64,000 bases of DNA from Paenibacillus lautus NBRC 15380 (GCF_004000945.1 NZ_BIMF01000001.1:558001-622000), one strand, 5' to 3'. Positions 18,395 to 28,379 are shown, numbered from the stretch's first letter. Numbers and translations: made by a program. The notes: a model not told the origin generated them from the letters alone.

Positions 18395-18443
18395 AAAAAA
18401 GCGCCCTCCCGCTAACCATTACAGCATTAGCAAGGGCGCTTCA
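18395..18443 (-). terminator. Terminator of the first superoxide dismutase gene
   Basis: Arms AAGCGCCCT and AGGGCGCTT enclose an inner stem GCTAA/TTAGC; on the minus strand a run of six T follows. A very similar terminator occurs at 44482-44532, including the CAAGGGCGCTTCATGT arm. Confidence 0.8.
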
Positions 18444-18521
18444 TGTTAAGTCTTCGGTTTTATGCGTTTTCGTCGGCATTTCATACGTGTTACATACCGC
18501 ATATACCTGCAGCTCGTCAGG

Positions 18522-19274
18522 TTACTCCGGGATATTTCCTCCGGCCACACGGTCGCCGGAATTGCCCGATGGATCGGTTACGCCGTCATCTTCGCCGGCA
18601 TGAATGATCAGCGAACGTCCCAGTACCGTGTTCGGCTGGTCCTTTTCAAGGGTTCCATGCTGAATGATCATCTCCGCTTCAGCGTTACCGTCTGTGCCTA
18701 CGACCAGGTTCGGCATGTCGCCGACATGGCTTCCTTGCGGATTCTCAAGGCCATGATGCTTGTCGGTTGGATTAAAATGCCCTCCGGCAGATTTAAAATC
18801 TCCACCTTGGATCACATTCTCATGTACATGGAATCCGTGCTTGCCGGGAGTGAGGCCCGATGCGGTGATCTTTACCTTCACCCCGTCATTGATCTGTTCC
18901 AAGGTAGCGGAACCAACAGACTCGCCCGCCGCATTGTACAGCTTGACCACAGGAAGTCCCAAAGAGATCGTCCTGGAAGCTTGCTCCCAATACACCGGTT
19001 GGCCAACCAGATCAGAAACCATGCGAACAGGCACATAGGTCGTGCCGTTGTGAATAATGGAATCCGGGGCCGCCGTCCCTTGGTTCATAAATTGGCCGGC
19101 AGGTGTCGAGTGGTCCTTGCCGTTGACGTAGTAGCTTATTTTAGACGTCGTGTGTTTAATCGCTTCTAAGGTTCCTTCGGGATTCGCAGCCGCCAGCGAA
19201 AATCCTGAAAACAGCATGGCTCCAGCAAGAAACGCTCCGGCCATATGTTTCAACTTGTAGTTCTTCTTGTTCAC
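18522..19274 (-). CDS. Cu/Zn superoxide dismutase with N-terminal stalk domain, copy 1
   Basis: 250 residues from a GTG at 19274 preceded by GGAGGCGATGAA. A signal peptide (residues 1-29, AFLAGAMLFSGFSLAAA) leads into a copper amine oxidase-like stalk domain (SIIHNGTTYVPVRMVSDLVG, about 55-105). A Cu/Zn SOD domain follows from about 108: ligands in HGFHVHE, GGHFNP, KHHG, SHVGDMPN and IHAGEDD, plus the active-site Arg in GDRVAGG. The two disulphide Cys of animal enzymes are absent, as in Bacillus YojM-type proteins. It should dismutate superoxide at the cell surface. A nearly identical copy of equal length lies at 45723-46475. Confidence 0.92.
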   Translation of the reverse strand: MNKKNYKLKHMAGAFLAGAMLFSGFSLAAANPEGTLEAIKHTTSKISYYVNGKDHSTPAGQFMNQGTAAPDSIIHNGTTYVPVRMVSDLVGQPVYWEQASRTISLGLPVVKLYNAAGESVGSATLEQINDGVKVKITASGLTPGKHGFHVHENVIQGGDFKSAGGHFNPTDKHHGLENPQGSHVGDMPNLVVGTDGNAEAEMIIQHGTLEKDQPNTVLGRSLIIHAGEDDGVTDPSGNSGDRVAGGNIPE

Positions 19275-19514
19275 TTCATCGCCTCCTGATGATGGTATCC
19301 ATTCATCTCCCAATACCCTGATTTTATACATCTCAACCGTCATATTATGGGATTTGGGGCTTTCGGCGTTAATCATTGATTCCCACGATCTAACAAAAGA
19401 AACTGGCGTCAATATGATTGACGTCAGTTTCTCGTTAAAAGTCGATTTGGGATTCCTTATAGAAGATCCGTCCGAGTGCTGCCTTGTTCCCCTTTAGACT
19501 AAGAGCCTGCCATT

Positions 19515-20006
19515 CTATTTTTTGGTAATCCCCATTTTATCCTCAACGCAATCTGGAATTCTCCTTGCGAAGAGGTAATAATCGATCCACCGCTTGCTTT
19601 TGGATTCATTAATAATCTCGGTTAATTTAGATACGGTTACTCCCTCTTCCTTACATGAATGAAGCATTTTGTTATTCCCCAGGTAGATAGCAATATGAGC
19701 CACCCTCTTTGTCCCTTTTCTCCTGTAACGCCATCGATTCGTAAAAAACAACAAGTCTCCTCGTTGCAGCTCCTTTTTTTCTACCTTCTTACCAAGCAGA
19801 CTTTGCTGGCGGGAGGTACGGGGAAGAGGTATGCAAAAATGACTATGCAGATATTGAACAAATGAACTACAGTCAAATTCATCAGTCTGAAAAGGTTTTG
19901 CTCCCAAACGATAAGGTGTTGAAAGATATTTATACCCTTCGTTTATGATCATTTCTCTTTTATTTTTGATGTGCAATTTTGACTTTGACTTGGTTTGTAA
20001 TTTCAC
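19515..20006 (-). CDS. NlpC/P60 family cysteine hydrolase
   Basis: 163 residues. The catalytic Cys is in EFDCSSFVQYL, the His in KRVAHIAIYLGNNKML, with a further HSC; LQRGDLLFFTN is the usual strand between them. NlpC/P60 enzymes cut peptide bonds in cell-wall stem peptides. There is no clear signal peptide: the N-terminus is strongly basic (MKLQTKSKSKLHIKNKR), so export is uncertain. Related YiiX/YebB-type proteins of the same fold act on other substrates. Single gene, no operon partner. Confidence 0.8.
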   Translation of the reverse strand: MKLQTKSKSKLHIKNKREMIINEGYKYLSTPYRLGAKPFQTDEFDCSSFVQYLHSHFCIPLPRTSRQQSLLGKKVEKKELQRGDLLFFTNRWRYRRKGTKRVAHIAIYLGNNKMLHSCKEEGVTVSKLTEIINESKSKRWIDYYLFARRIPDCVEDKMGITKK

Positions 20007-20053
20007 TGTATTTCACTCTCCCGAAGAGTTAAGCCGGGGATCATGGCTTCTTT

Positions 20054-20498
20054 TTAGTCGTCCGCTGTTATAATGCCTTTGCGCTTGAGGACTTGTATAA
20101 TCTCCTGCGCTCTATGCTTATACATATGCTTTCTGACCGTTATCTGGCCTTGGTGTTGAATGGCTTTTCTTTCAGCAGGATGGTTCAAATAATAGTGAAT
20201 GACTCTTTTCATCTCTTCTTTGTTCCCGGCAGTAACCAGGTCTTTCCGGGTGTAAAATAACGCCTTACCGCAGGTGTATCACTCGTTAGCATAAATTCCA
20301 CCGAATGCGCAAATGATCCAGCTGTTCGCAATATAGTTTCGGATAAGCATTCGCGATGAGAGCAATCTCCGAACGGTATTTGTTGCTATTTTTCTTGAAT
20401 GGGGTTATTTGTTGGGAAGCCCTCAGATCCACCTGGGATGGTTTTCTAAAAATAAGATGCGAACATTCCCTGTTCCCTTCGTCCATAGACTTATCCAT
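20054..20498 (-). pseudogene. Degraded CgeB-like glycosyltransferase gene
   Basis: Two fragments on the minus strand in different states. Reading 20286-20498 contains KYRSEIALIANAYPKLYCEQ, like the middle of CgeB-type spore-coat glycosyltransferases. The part ending at 20054 reads ALFYTRKDLVTAGNKEEMKR...HYYLNHPAERKAIQHQGQ...YKHRAQEIIQVLKRKG, the usual C-terminus of that family. A stop and a frame change separate them, and the segment between the two motifs is too short, so an internal deletion is likely. Identity is from motif memory. Confidence 0.6.
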
Positions 20499-21033
20499 AG
20501 ATTATGCACTCATGTTCGGGAATGTCACTTATGGAACAAGTGATTCGTTTCAACGATACTGCAACAGAGACATCAAGTAATTAAATCGTACAAGAGTGGA
20601 GACGATTGCTGGTTTACTTCTCAATACGTGAAGCAGATTAAACCAACTCACGAATATGCTGTGCTCGTCCGCAGCCTTCTATCATGAACCCACTCATCTC
20701 AATGGTTATTGGCTCGTAGATCACTCAATTAAGTGCATATACAACAGAACCTAGTTGAATATCCTTCGCTGCTATATTCTTACCGATAGACATGCCTATG
20801 TTTATTTATTGGCCATTGAAGTTGAAATTTGTAACGATTGAACTTCTTGTATAGTTTCATGATCAACACTTTTTAAGATGATCCGAAATTGTTACTAATG
20901 TTTAATTAAAGAAAAACATAGTATCAACATTTCAAATTTAAATATCGAATATAATAAAATCTGCAGACTAAAATATCAATTATCTCTAAAAATGAGTATG
21001 GTTAACCAACTTATTGAAAAGGATGGGGACCTA
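20499..21033. other. AT-rich intergenic region, no gene recognised
   Basis: More than 500 bases between the CgeB remnant and the lipoprotein gene. Plus-strand reading near 20585-20690 gives a short open stretch without start context. TATAAT occurs near 20950 and may be the -10 box of the lipoprotein gene, but no convincing -35 is in place. Confidence 0.4.
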
Positions 21034-21741
21034 ATGAAAATAATAGGAATAACGTTGTTAACAGTATTTTTTCTCCTCGCCGGTTGCACTCAGGCATCTG
21101 ATGTCCCCATATCTAACTCAACAATTAATGAATCTGACACGGGCAAACATTCAATTCAATATGCCCTACGTTTCAAAGATGTGGACCTAGAAAAACCACT
21201 AAAAAAAATGGTTAAAACAGACTTAACCAAAGTCATACTCAAACAAGAGATAGATAATTACACCACCTATTTTTATCAAAAGAATCAAGATGATGAAAAT
21301 GTTACTGCGGCAATAAAGATTGGAATGAATATTTTTGAAATTGGTCATGTTGGTTACTCCGCTCAAAATACCGATCAGTACACAGTTAGTCAAATTAATG
21401 CACTGGATAATGATTATATAAAAGTAACCGGAGCATGTGGAGCTAATTGCCCCATTAGTTACTACATTCAAACAGATACAAATTCTCCAAAGGTATTACG
21501 AATTGAAGCACATACGGTGGAAGCAGATGTTGACCAGGACGGAACCAATGAAATTGTTGCTACGGTTGGTACTGCAGCCCAAACCTCAATTTACCAACTC
21601 AAGAATGCTCATATGGTTGCAACGAATCTAAACGAAACGCTGGACGCACAAGAAGTGACATATGATAAAGAATCCAATACTTTTGTAAGCGGGGCGATGA
21701 TTTGGAGAGTCAAGGGCGAGGAATTAGTGAATTCAACATAA
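21034..21741 (+). CDS. Lipoprotein of unknown function
   Basis: 235 residues from the ATG at 21034 (GGATGGGGA upstream). Signal peptide MKIIGITLLTVFFLLAGCTQ with lipobox LLAGC. The mature part has no family I recognise; a stretch DVDQDGTNEIVATVGTA resembles a calcium-binding or FG-GAP-like loop. Low GC relative to the glycan loci. It stands alone, followed by a strong terminator. Confidence 0.82.
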   Translation: MKIIGITLLTVFFLLAGCTQASDVPISNSTINESDTGKHSIQYALRFKDVDLEKPLKKMVKTDLTKVILKQEIDNYTTYFYQKNQDDENVTAAIKIGMNIFEIGHVGYSAQNTDQYTVSQINALDNDYIKVTGACGANCPISYYIQTDTNSPKVLRIEAHTVEADVDQDGTNEIVATVGTAAQTSIYQLKNAHMVATNLNETLDAQEVTYDKESNTFVSGAMIWRVKGEELVNST

Positions 21742-21744
21742 TTC

Positions 21745-21766
21745 GAGCCAACTTGGCTCTTTTTTT
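21745..21766 (+). terminator. Terminator of the lipoprotein gene
   Basis: Hairpin GAGCCA-ACT-TGGCTC directly followed by seven T, four bases after the stop codon. Confidence 0.88.
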
Positions 21767-22008
21767 ACTATTACACTGCATGGAGTAACTTATAGATTTA
21801 CTGTGCAAGTTTATGCCCCTCCTATTAAAGTTACATCTGAACCCTATACTCATCATAGCCCTCATGTTTCCTTAAGGGCACTTCATGCTTACCGATCATC
21901 CTACTTGACTCAAGCCTGCATCTATTCGCCTTTAAACTATAGACATCTCTTTTTCCACGGACTATAATGACAAAAGCGCTCCAAAAAACGAACATTAAGG
22001 CGGTAAGT

Positions 22009-23373
22009 ATGAGTAAATATATGTTATTATTTCAAGGGACTTCTTTTTCAAGCAAATCTCTCAAAGAAATTCAAGTATTGAGAGACTATCTTTATTGCAT
22101 CAATGGAGACGGCATGATTGAGCGAGTCGTGGCACCGGAAGAGGCCGACTATCAATCCTTGCTGGATACATATCAAGGCAGCGACAGCTTTCATCGATTA
22201 GAGGAAGGACAGTATTTCTTGCCTGGTTTTGTCGACTTGCATGTTCATGCGCCGCAATGGGCTCAATCCGGAACCGCATTGGACATTCCGCTCTATGATT
22301 GGCTGAACACCTATACGTTCCCGCTGGAGTCGAAATTCTCCGATCTCGAGTTTGCGCAAAAGGTTTACGACGATGTGGTAAGCACCCTGCTGGCCAATGG
22401 AACAACGACGGCCCTTTATTTTGCCACGGTGCATAAAGAAGCCAGCTTGTTGTTAGCCCAAATCTGTGCGAGCAAAGGCCAGCGCGGACTTGTCGGAAAG
22501 GTCGTCATGGACGATCCCGAGCAGAATCCGGATTACTACCGCGATGCGAACACATCCACAGCGCTGGCGGATACAGAGGAATTTATTATCGCTGTACAGG
22601 AACTGGCCAAGACCACAAAACAAGGCGTGTACCCCGTAGTCACACCAAGATTCATTCCAAGCTGTACCGATAAGGGGCTGAAGGGTTTAGGCGAGCTAGC
22701 CGATAAATACGATACATATGTGCAATCCCACTGCAGCGAAAGCGATTGGGCGCACGGGTATGTGAAAAATCGATTCCAGAAAAACGATGCGTTTGCCTTG
22801 CATGACTTTGGCCTGCTGCGTGATAAATCGGTCATGGCTCATTGTAATTTCCTTGATGATCAGGATGCCGAATTATTCGCTGACACCGGCACCGCGATCG
22901 CGCATTGCCCGATATCCAACGCGTATTTTGCCAACAGCGTCATCCCGGTCGCTCGCTTCCATGCCAAAAATGTGGAGATCGGTTTAGGCTCTGATCTATC
23001 CGGCGGCTTCTCACCCAGTCTCTTCGATAATATAAGACAGGCCGTAATGTCCTCGAGGATGCTGGAAGATGGCGTGAACACCTCCCTTCCTGCGGAAGCT
23101 CGCGGCGTACCCGAGTCGCGGATTACGGTCCATGAGGCATTCTATCTGGCTACGGCTGGAGGCGGTGAAAGTCTGAGCCTGCCGATTGGTCGCATTCAAG
23201 AAAACTATGCGTGGGATGTGCAGGTGATCGATACGAGACTTCCATCCGCCAAGCTGCCGATTTTTGATGAGAATGAAGACGCACAAGATATTTTTCAGAA
23301 GATCATGTATCTGGCTCGTCCTGAGCATATCCGCCAGGTGTGGGTGCAAGGGGAAAAGGTTTATACGCGTTAA
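22009..23373 (+). CDS. guaD: Guanine deaminase (amidohydrolase family)
   Basis: 454 residues from the ATG at 22009, with AAGGCGG just upstream; a longer frame begins at 21967 without a ribosome binding site. Metal and substrate motifs are those of zinc-dependent guanine deaminases: FVDLHVHAPQWAQSG near 81, QSHCSESDWAHG near 242, VMAHCNFL near 278 and GLGSDLSGGFSPSLFD near 328. It converts guanine to xanthine and ammonia in the cytoplasm. The purine permease gene follows 44 bases later in the same direction, so uptake and deamination of purines are probably coupled. Confidence 0.93.
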   Translation: MSKYMLLFQGTSFSSKSLKEIQVLRDYLYCINGDGMIERVVAPEEADYQSLLDTYQGSDSFHRLEEGQYFLPGFVDLHVHAPQWAQSGTALDIPLYDWLNTYTFPLESKFSDLEFAQKVYDDVVSTLLANGTTTALYFATVHKEASLLLAQICASKGQRGLVGKVVMDDPEQNPDYYRDANTSTALADTEEFIIAVQELAKTTKQGVYPVVTPRFIPSCTDKGLKGLGELADKYDTYVQSHCSESDWAHGYVKNRFQKNDAFALHDFGLLRDKSVMAHCNFLDDQDAELFADTGTAIAHCPISNAYFANSVIPVARFHAKNVEIGLGSDLSGGFSPSLFDNIRQAVMSSRMLEDGVNTSLPAEARGVPESRITVHEAFYLATAGGGESLSLPIGRIQENYAWDVQVIDTRLPSAKLPIFDENEDAQDIFQKIMYLARPEHIRQVWVQGEKVYTR

Positions 23374-23417
23374 GAAAGATATAGCAATTCATCCTAACAT
23401 TCGAGGTGTCCAGCGGA

Positions 23418-24770
23418 GTGAAAACACAAGCAGACAAGCAAAATGACGAGCAAACGAAGTCACAGCATTTAACGGTACCTCCCGACGGCAAAATATCATT
23501 CGGGAAATCCGCCATTCTCGGTTTACAGCATGTCGTCGCGATGGACGTTTATGTCGTCCCTTTCCTGATTGCCATGCTAATCGGCTTAGCGCCCAATCAG
23601 TCCAGCGCGTTGATTCAATCCACGTTTATTGCGGCCGGGCTTGCCACGATCATGCAAACGTATTTCTGTATGAAGCTGCCGATGGCGCAGGGTCCTTCCT
23701 ATGTTCCACTCGGCGCGATTGTCGCCATTTATGCCGCCAGCGGCGGCGGAGAGATGGGTTGGAGTTCCGTGCTGGGCGCGAGCTTAATTGGCGCGATCCT
23801 CGTGATTATTTTGGGGTATACGGGAGTTTTCAATAAAATCGTTACATCCTTCATCCCACCCATTGTCGGGGGCACGATCATCTTCATTGTAGGTCTGTCA
23901 TTATTGCCAGTAGCCATTCGAGACAATATCTACGGCGCCACGGACGCTACCATCAATCAGAATGTGCTGCTGGCTCTAATCTCAGCGGCTGCACTCATCC
24001 TCTTCGTCATCCTGGGTTCTGTGTTCCGAACAAGAGGCGCGATATTCCGCGTGACGTCCGTGATGGTCGCATTAATTATCGGATGTATCTCGGCCAACTT
24101 TATGGGTGTGTTGGATTTCAGCGCTGTCGCAAACGCCAAGTGGTTCAGCATGCCGCAGATCCCATTTAAGGATTTTGGCTTCTCGTTCGACTTCTCGGCG
24201 ATCATCACCATGGTCATTATTTATCTCGTACTGCTGGCGGAAACCACAGGTACATGGTTTGCCATTAGCAACGTCATTGATAAACCGTTAACGGATAAGA
24301 ACATTAACCGTGGGGTTATCGGTGAAGGGATTAGCTGCCTGATTGCTTCAGGACTCGGTTCCACGCCGGTTACCGGCTATTCCACGAATGCAGGCATTAT
24401 CTCCATCACGGGTGTGGCCAGTCGTCGAGTCTTTCTGGCGGTAGGCGGATGGTTTGTCCTCTTCGGGTGCTCCGGCAAATTGGCCGCGCTGATTTCCTCG
24501 ATCCCAACCGCGGTCATCGGCGGCGTATTCGCCATCGTCTGCGGCATCATCTCGATTAACGGGATCCAGGTCATGAAGAACGAAAAAATCGGGGAAAAAG
24601 AAATGTACATTATCGCCATCCCGATGATTTTGACGTTGGCATTAGTGCTCATTCCTAAAGATTTCTTGTACACGTTGCCTACGTTCGTGCAGTATTTGCT
24701 GGGTTCACCAATTCTGGCTGCTTCTATTGCGGCGATATTATTGAATAAATTGCTGCCGAGTGCAAAGTAG
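23418..24770 (+). CDS. NCS2-family xanthine/uracil (purine) permease
   Basis: 450 residues from a GTG at 23418 (GAGG upstream; an alternative GTG at 23406 adds four residues). About 12-14 membrane segments. Family signatures are QHVVAMDVYVVPF near 34, PMAQGPSYVPLGAIV near 92, and the substrate motif region GLGSTPVTGYSTNAGIISIT near 315. Proton-coupled import of xanthine, guanine or uric acid is expected from the family; the neighbour guaD favours guanine. Ends before a strong terminator. Confidence 0.92.
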   Translation: MKTQADKQNDEQTKSQHLTVPPDGKISFGKSAILGLQHVVAMDVYVVPFLIAMLIGLAPNQSSALIQSTFIAAGLATIMQTYFCMKLPMAQGPSYVPLGAIVAIYAASGGGEMGWSSVLGASLIGAILVIILGYTGVFNKIVTSFIPPIVGGTIIFIVGLSLLPVAIRDNIYGATDATINQNVLLALISAAALILFVILGSVFRTRGAIFRVTSVMVALIIGCISANFMGVLDFSAVANAKWFSMPQIPFKDFGFSFDFSAIITMVIIYLVLLAETTGTWFAISNVIDKPLTDKNINRGVIGEGISCLIASGLGSTPVTGYSTNAGIISITGVASRRVFLAVGGWFVLFGCSGKLAALISSIPTAVIGGVFAIVCGIISINGIQVMKNEKIGEKEMYIIAIPMILTLALVLIPKDFLYTLPTFVQYLLGSPILAASIAAILLNKLLPSAK

Positions 24771-24811
24771 GTTTTAGAGCGAGGTAATCGGAGTTGATAT
24801 GTAAGCTAAAC

Positions 24812-24867
24812 GGGGCTGCCCTCAAAGAGACTACGTTTGTTGTAGGCTTTGGGGGTGGCTTTTTTTT
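24812..24867 (+). terminator. Terminator after the purine permease gene
   Basis: Long imperfect stem with arms GGCTGCCCTCAAAG and CTTTGGGGGTGGC followed by eight T. Confidence 0.8.
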
Positions 24868-24919
24868 ATGGGTGACACAGATCAAATCAAACATGTGTTT
24901 ACTGAACCTGTGATTGCAC

Positions 24920-25345
24920 TCACTTCTTCTTGTTTCTCATGGCGGCGAGCAGCTTCACCTTCCCGTTGACTCCTTCCACAAAGCGCCGATAGTCGGGGGA
25001 TTCCACCGGAACGATCGCGATTTGCCCCTTCGCATTGAAATGAATCCCCCACCCGTATTTCTTCGGGAGCATCGATGCTCTCAAGCATGGTTGCGGCTTC
25101 CTAAAAAACTCGTCTCGAATCTGGTCTCCTCTCTCGGCTAACTCCGTCTCCGGAATGTTCTTGTGCCGGATATGCACTTCGTACAAGAGCTCCTCCTGGG
25201 TATAGGCGTACGGATTATTCGTGATTAACTCAAACTCGATGCCCGGCTTGGTTTTTCCGTCTTTCTTGTCCGGCGGCTGCGTTCCAGTCTCAACAGGGCA
25301 ATCTGCAGCAACGGTAATAAACGTATCATAGTAATTCCAATCCAT
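24920..25345 (-). CDS. DUF6157-like protein
   Basis: 141 residues from the ATG at 25345 (AGGGGGAACGATA upstream). The order NYYDTFITVAADCPV, PPDKKDGKTKPGIEFELI, NPYAYTQEELLYEVHI, FFRKPQPCLRASMLPKKYGWG, VESPDYRRF matches the family I know as DUF6157, whose function is unknown. No signal peptide or membrane segment. Faces the permease gene tail-to-tail. Confidence 0.78.
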   Translation of the reverse strand: MDWNYYDTFITVAADCPVETGTQPPDKKDGKTKPGIEFELITNNPYAYTQEELLYEVHIRHKNIPETELAERGDQIRDEFFRKPQPCLRASMLPKKYGWGIHFNAKGQIAIVPVESPDYRRFVEGVNGKVKLLAAMRNKKK

Positions 25346-25582
25346 TATCGTTCCCCCTAAACAATATATAGCACCGCTCATAACACATCGACTTATTTAA
25401 AACTAATTATAACCCTCTATCCCTGACAGAATCGGTCAGTCAATCAATTTTTCATAATTCCAACTAATGTATCCCAGCAGCAGTGACATTCTTGGTTAGT
25501 GGATTGCGAATTGCCTTCTAAGCGGTATAACGCGTGTGGTATACTTAGCACAAAAAATAGAGCGCGTGACGAAGGAGTTAGT

Positions 25583-26452
25583 ATGAACCATCATAGAATA
25601 ATAGAACAAGCATTGATTCATATCGAGGAAAATTTAGAACAGCCTTTATCCGTGTCATCCGTTGCTCTTACTTTCAATATGTCTAAATATTATTTTCATA
25701 GGCTTTTTTCTGCCATGATGGGCTGTTCGTTAAATCAGTACATCCTATCTAGAAGATTGAATGCCACTTTATCACTCATTTATAACAACAACTTATCATT
25801 AACCGATATTGCTTATCAGTTAGCCTTTGGTACGCAAGCCTCATTCACCCGGGCATTCAAACAACATTACGGCGTAGCTCCAAGTTCGCTAAGAGCAGGG
25901 TTCAAACATATCACTCCGACTCAAATACCTACTGTGGTTAAAAGACCATTTAAAAATATTAATGGTGATATCGTCACGGATTTCACACTGACAGAGTTCA
26001 AAGAGACCCGAATAAGCGGAATTGCCTTTGAAGTAGACCTAGCCACTGATGATTATAAGCAGAAGATTCACTCCCATTCAAAAATGCTGCTGAATCATAT
26101 TGATGAAAACATAAATGGTTCTTGTTTTGTCATTTATTCAAACTGTCAACCCAATTCAACCCGGTTCAAAGTTCTGTTCGGAATCCCAAGTGACATTCAA
26201 ATTCATAAACCCTTTTATTTCACGGTTGATGTACCGACTATTTTTTGTGCGAGGTTCAACTATTTTGGTGACCTGCTTGATATTGGAGAAGTGCTCAAAT
26301 CAGACTATGCAAGATTCTTAAAGATTTCCAAGCAAGAGTCCGATCAATCGGATATTGAGCTTATCCAAGTTTTTAATGACGTCCACAATCTGGATTCAAC
26401 CTACCATATCTATGCACCCATCAAGAAACTTCCTGACGATCTGGAAATTTAA
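25583..26452 (+). CDS. AraC-family regulator with GyrI-like effector domain
   Basis: 289 residues from the ATG at 25583 (GAAGGAG upstream). The DNA-binding AraC domain is N-terminal (VSSVALTFNMSKYYFHRLFS and TDIAYQLAFGTQASFTRAFK, residues 8-105). The C-terminal half (about 135-289) resembles GyrI/SOUL-like effector domains that bind small hydrophobic compounds. This Rob/BltR-like order is common in multidrug or stress regulators. The membrane protein gene lies tail-to-tail downstream; no target is visible. Confidence 0.85.
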   Translation: MNHHRIIEQALIHIEENLEQPLSVSSVALTFNMSKYYFHRLFSAMMGCSLNQYILSRRLNATLSLIYNNNLSLTDIAYQLAFGTQASFTRAFKQHYGVAPSSLRAGFKHITPTQIPTVVKRPFKNINGDIVTDFTLTEFKETRISGIAFEVDLATDDYKQKIHSHSKMLLNHIDENINGSCFVIYSNCQPNSTRFKVLFGIPSDIQIHKPFYFTVDVPTIFCARFNYFGDLLDIGEVLKSDYARFLKISKQESDQSDIELIQVFNDVHNLDSTYHIYAPIKKLPDDLEI

Positions 26453-26534
26453 TGTTGCACCGAGGAACCAAACCGTCAGAAGAACTATTAATTTCATCCA
26501 TATAGGTAAGATCGAAGACATCTTTAATTCGATG

Positions 26535-27194
26535 TTACTTACGTTCCGACCAAATAATATATCCGATCCATATAAGAGCAACTCCCATCGGTATCGCCAA
26601 TGCCCGATCAAACGGATGGGGGATGATTGCAGCGGCAACGGTCACTACAGCAGCGAAGGCCAGCAGAATTGCTGCTGGGCGAGGGAAGACTCTGGCACGT
26701 AATGTGGCGATGCCTAGCAGCAGACCTCCTAGCATATACACTACTCCCGCGAGAGGTGCTAATATTGGGAAGATCCCCAGATCAACCTCGCTGACTGTTC
26801 CTCCAAATAGCCCAACCATTCCTACCACAAACTTATCAGCATCACTTGTCAACAACGGCAAAACGAATGCTTCGATGAAACTAAAAATGATTGAGATTAA
26901 CCAGAACAGATTGAACAAAAGGAAACCGACCAAGCCAAGCCACCCCGCTTCTTTCGCTTGGCGTACATAGAACCCCGTAATTCCGATCAGGTTAAAGAAC
27001 GACATAGCCATAGTCAGGCATGCAACCACTACCCAAGAGTTTGTGCGCACAGAAGAGATATCATCTGTCGGGTGGATAAACTGAATGACGATATATAGAA
27101 TCCCCGCTATTATTGCCATAAATCCTGACCATCGGTTGAGAACATGTGCTGTTATTATTGATTTACTTATCTCTTTATTGTGCTCTATATTCAC
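26535..27194 (-). CDS. Polytopic membrane protein of unknown function
   Basis: 219 residues from a GTG at 27194 with GTGGAGG upstream. Six or seven hydrophobic segments (WSGFMAIIAGILYIVIQFIHP; MGVALIWIGYIIWSER at the end). I do not recognise a named family with certainty; the layout is like DUF4386 proteins. No partner gene. Confidence 0.7.
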   Translation of the reverse strand: MNIEHNKEISKSIITAHVLNRWSGFMAIIAGILYIVIQFIHPTDDISSVRTNSWVVVACLTMAMSFFNLIGITGFYVRQAKEAGWLGLVGFLLFNLFWLISIIFSFIEAFVLPLLTSDADKFVVGMVGLFGGTVSEVDLGIFPILAPLAGVVYMLGGLLLGIATLRARVFPRPAAILLAFAAVVTVAAAIIPHPFDRALAIPMGVALIWIGYIIWSERK

Positions 27195-27410
27195 GATGAT
27201 TCCTCCACTTCTAGATATTAATAACATGATCGCCATATCTTTTCTCGACATGACAGGTTTTGACTCCAACCATCCATTGAGGTTATTTTGAATTTTTTTT
27301 CTACGGCCCCTTCCTTATTGTGTTTGTCGAATATAACTTAACAAATATATCCTGCCCTTACTTTTCAAATCTTGCTGTAATTGGTGAAGGGATCGTAAGG
27401 AATCTTATAA

Positions 27411-27438
27411 CGAAAAAAAGCACCTCTCTCGAGATGCA
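27411..27438 (-). terminator. Terminator after the broken SMI1/KNR4-like gene
   Basis: Minus-strand stem GCATCTC-GAGA-GAGGTGC (one wobble) followed by seven T, about 95 bases after the gene end. Confidence 0.78.
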
Positions 27439-27532
27439 AACGAATCTACAATATATTTCCCCCATTCAATCTATTGGACCGTAACCATATCAACCATTCG
27501 CCGTTACTTGTGGTACTTGCTCCCTCAACCTG

Positions 27533-28267
27533 TCACTGTGCTGACAGATTCGTTCGAAATGCAGGCAAGTTGTTGGCCTTCCCCATCTCGCTTAGTAGAT
27601 TCTTCATGCTTGCTCGCTGAAAGGACGCCAGATATACAGCCAACGGATCATCCGTCTCTTCGGATACGTCGAGTTCAAACACGATCAGCACATCGTCCTT
27701 CACGTAGATTTTCCACGCATTCAGTTCTGACCCTTCCTCAATCTCATGCTCCGACTCCTCTAGATGCATACATCTGCGATAGTCGGATAAGCTCCACATG
27801 CTCTCATCGAAAATAGCCCAATACGGCAGTCGATCCTCGACGCCCAACTGAACGAGTGCCTTGCCAGCGAGAAAGCGTTAAAGCGATCGATTTTCCAGCT
27901 GCCAATCGGGGGAGTTCCACGCGCACAAATAGACCGGTGGATCTTCCTGCTCCAAATCCTGAATTCGGATCCCGCAATATATCACGGACTCCTCTACTTG
28001 ATAGAAGACCAGAAAGGCCTTGTCTGTCGTAAAAAACGTGTCATCGGGAATAAACACATCCTGCAGAGGGAGCGGTTCATATTAGTTATTGCACCCTTGG
28101 GTGATATATGGGGATCGTCCCAAAATCTTATAATAATCCCTCAGTGCAACTGGCAACCGAAAGCCAAGGGTCTGTTCCTTGGCCAGGATGTCTGCTTCCC
28201 GAATGCCGTGGGCCTCCTTATGATGCTCTCCCACTACACGGAGAAGTTCTTCGATATTCGCTTCCAT
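27533..28267 (-). pseudogene. SMI1/KNR4-like gene interrupted by two in-frame stops
   Basis: One reading frame of 245 codons begins MEANIEELLRVVGEHHKEAH (ATG 28267) and continues with DILAKEQTLGFRLPVALRDYY, typical of the SMI1/KNR4 (SUKH) N-terminus. TAA codons at 28082-28084 and 27878-27880 interrupt it, but frame and protein-like sequence persist across both (PLQDVFIPDDTFF...VYLCAWNSPDWQLENRSL, then RFLAGKALVQLGVEDRLPYW). SUKH proteins often act as immunity proteins for polymorphic toxins. A partial copy of its C-terminal region lies at 46660-46774. Confidence 0.72.
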
Positions 28268-28379
28268 TTAGTTGAGTCAACCTCCTCGACGTATATCGTT
28301 CAACAGGCTTCTGCGAGTTCTTCTAGAGAACATTGATACGCTTCGCAACGAATACAATCTAATTTATTCAATCTAACAA

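Noticed and set aside
21742..22008. Possible purine riboswitch before guaD
   Set aside because: The conserved core of the purine aptamer is not present and no terminator/antiterminator pair is visible.
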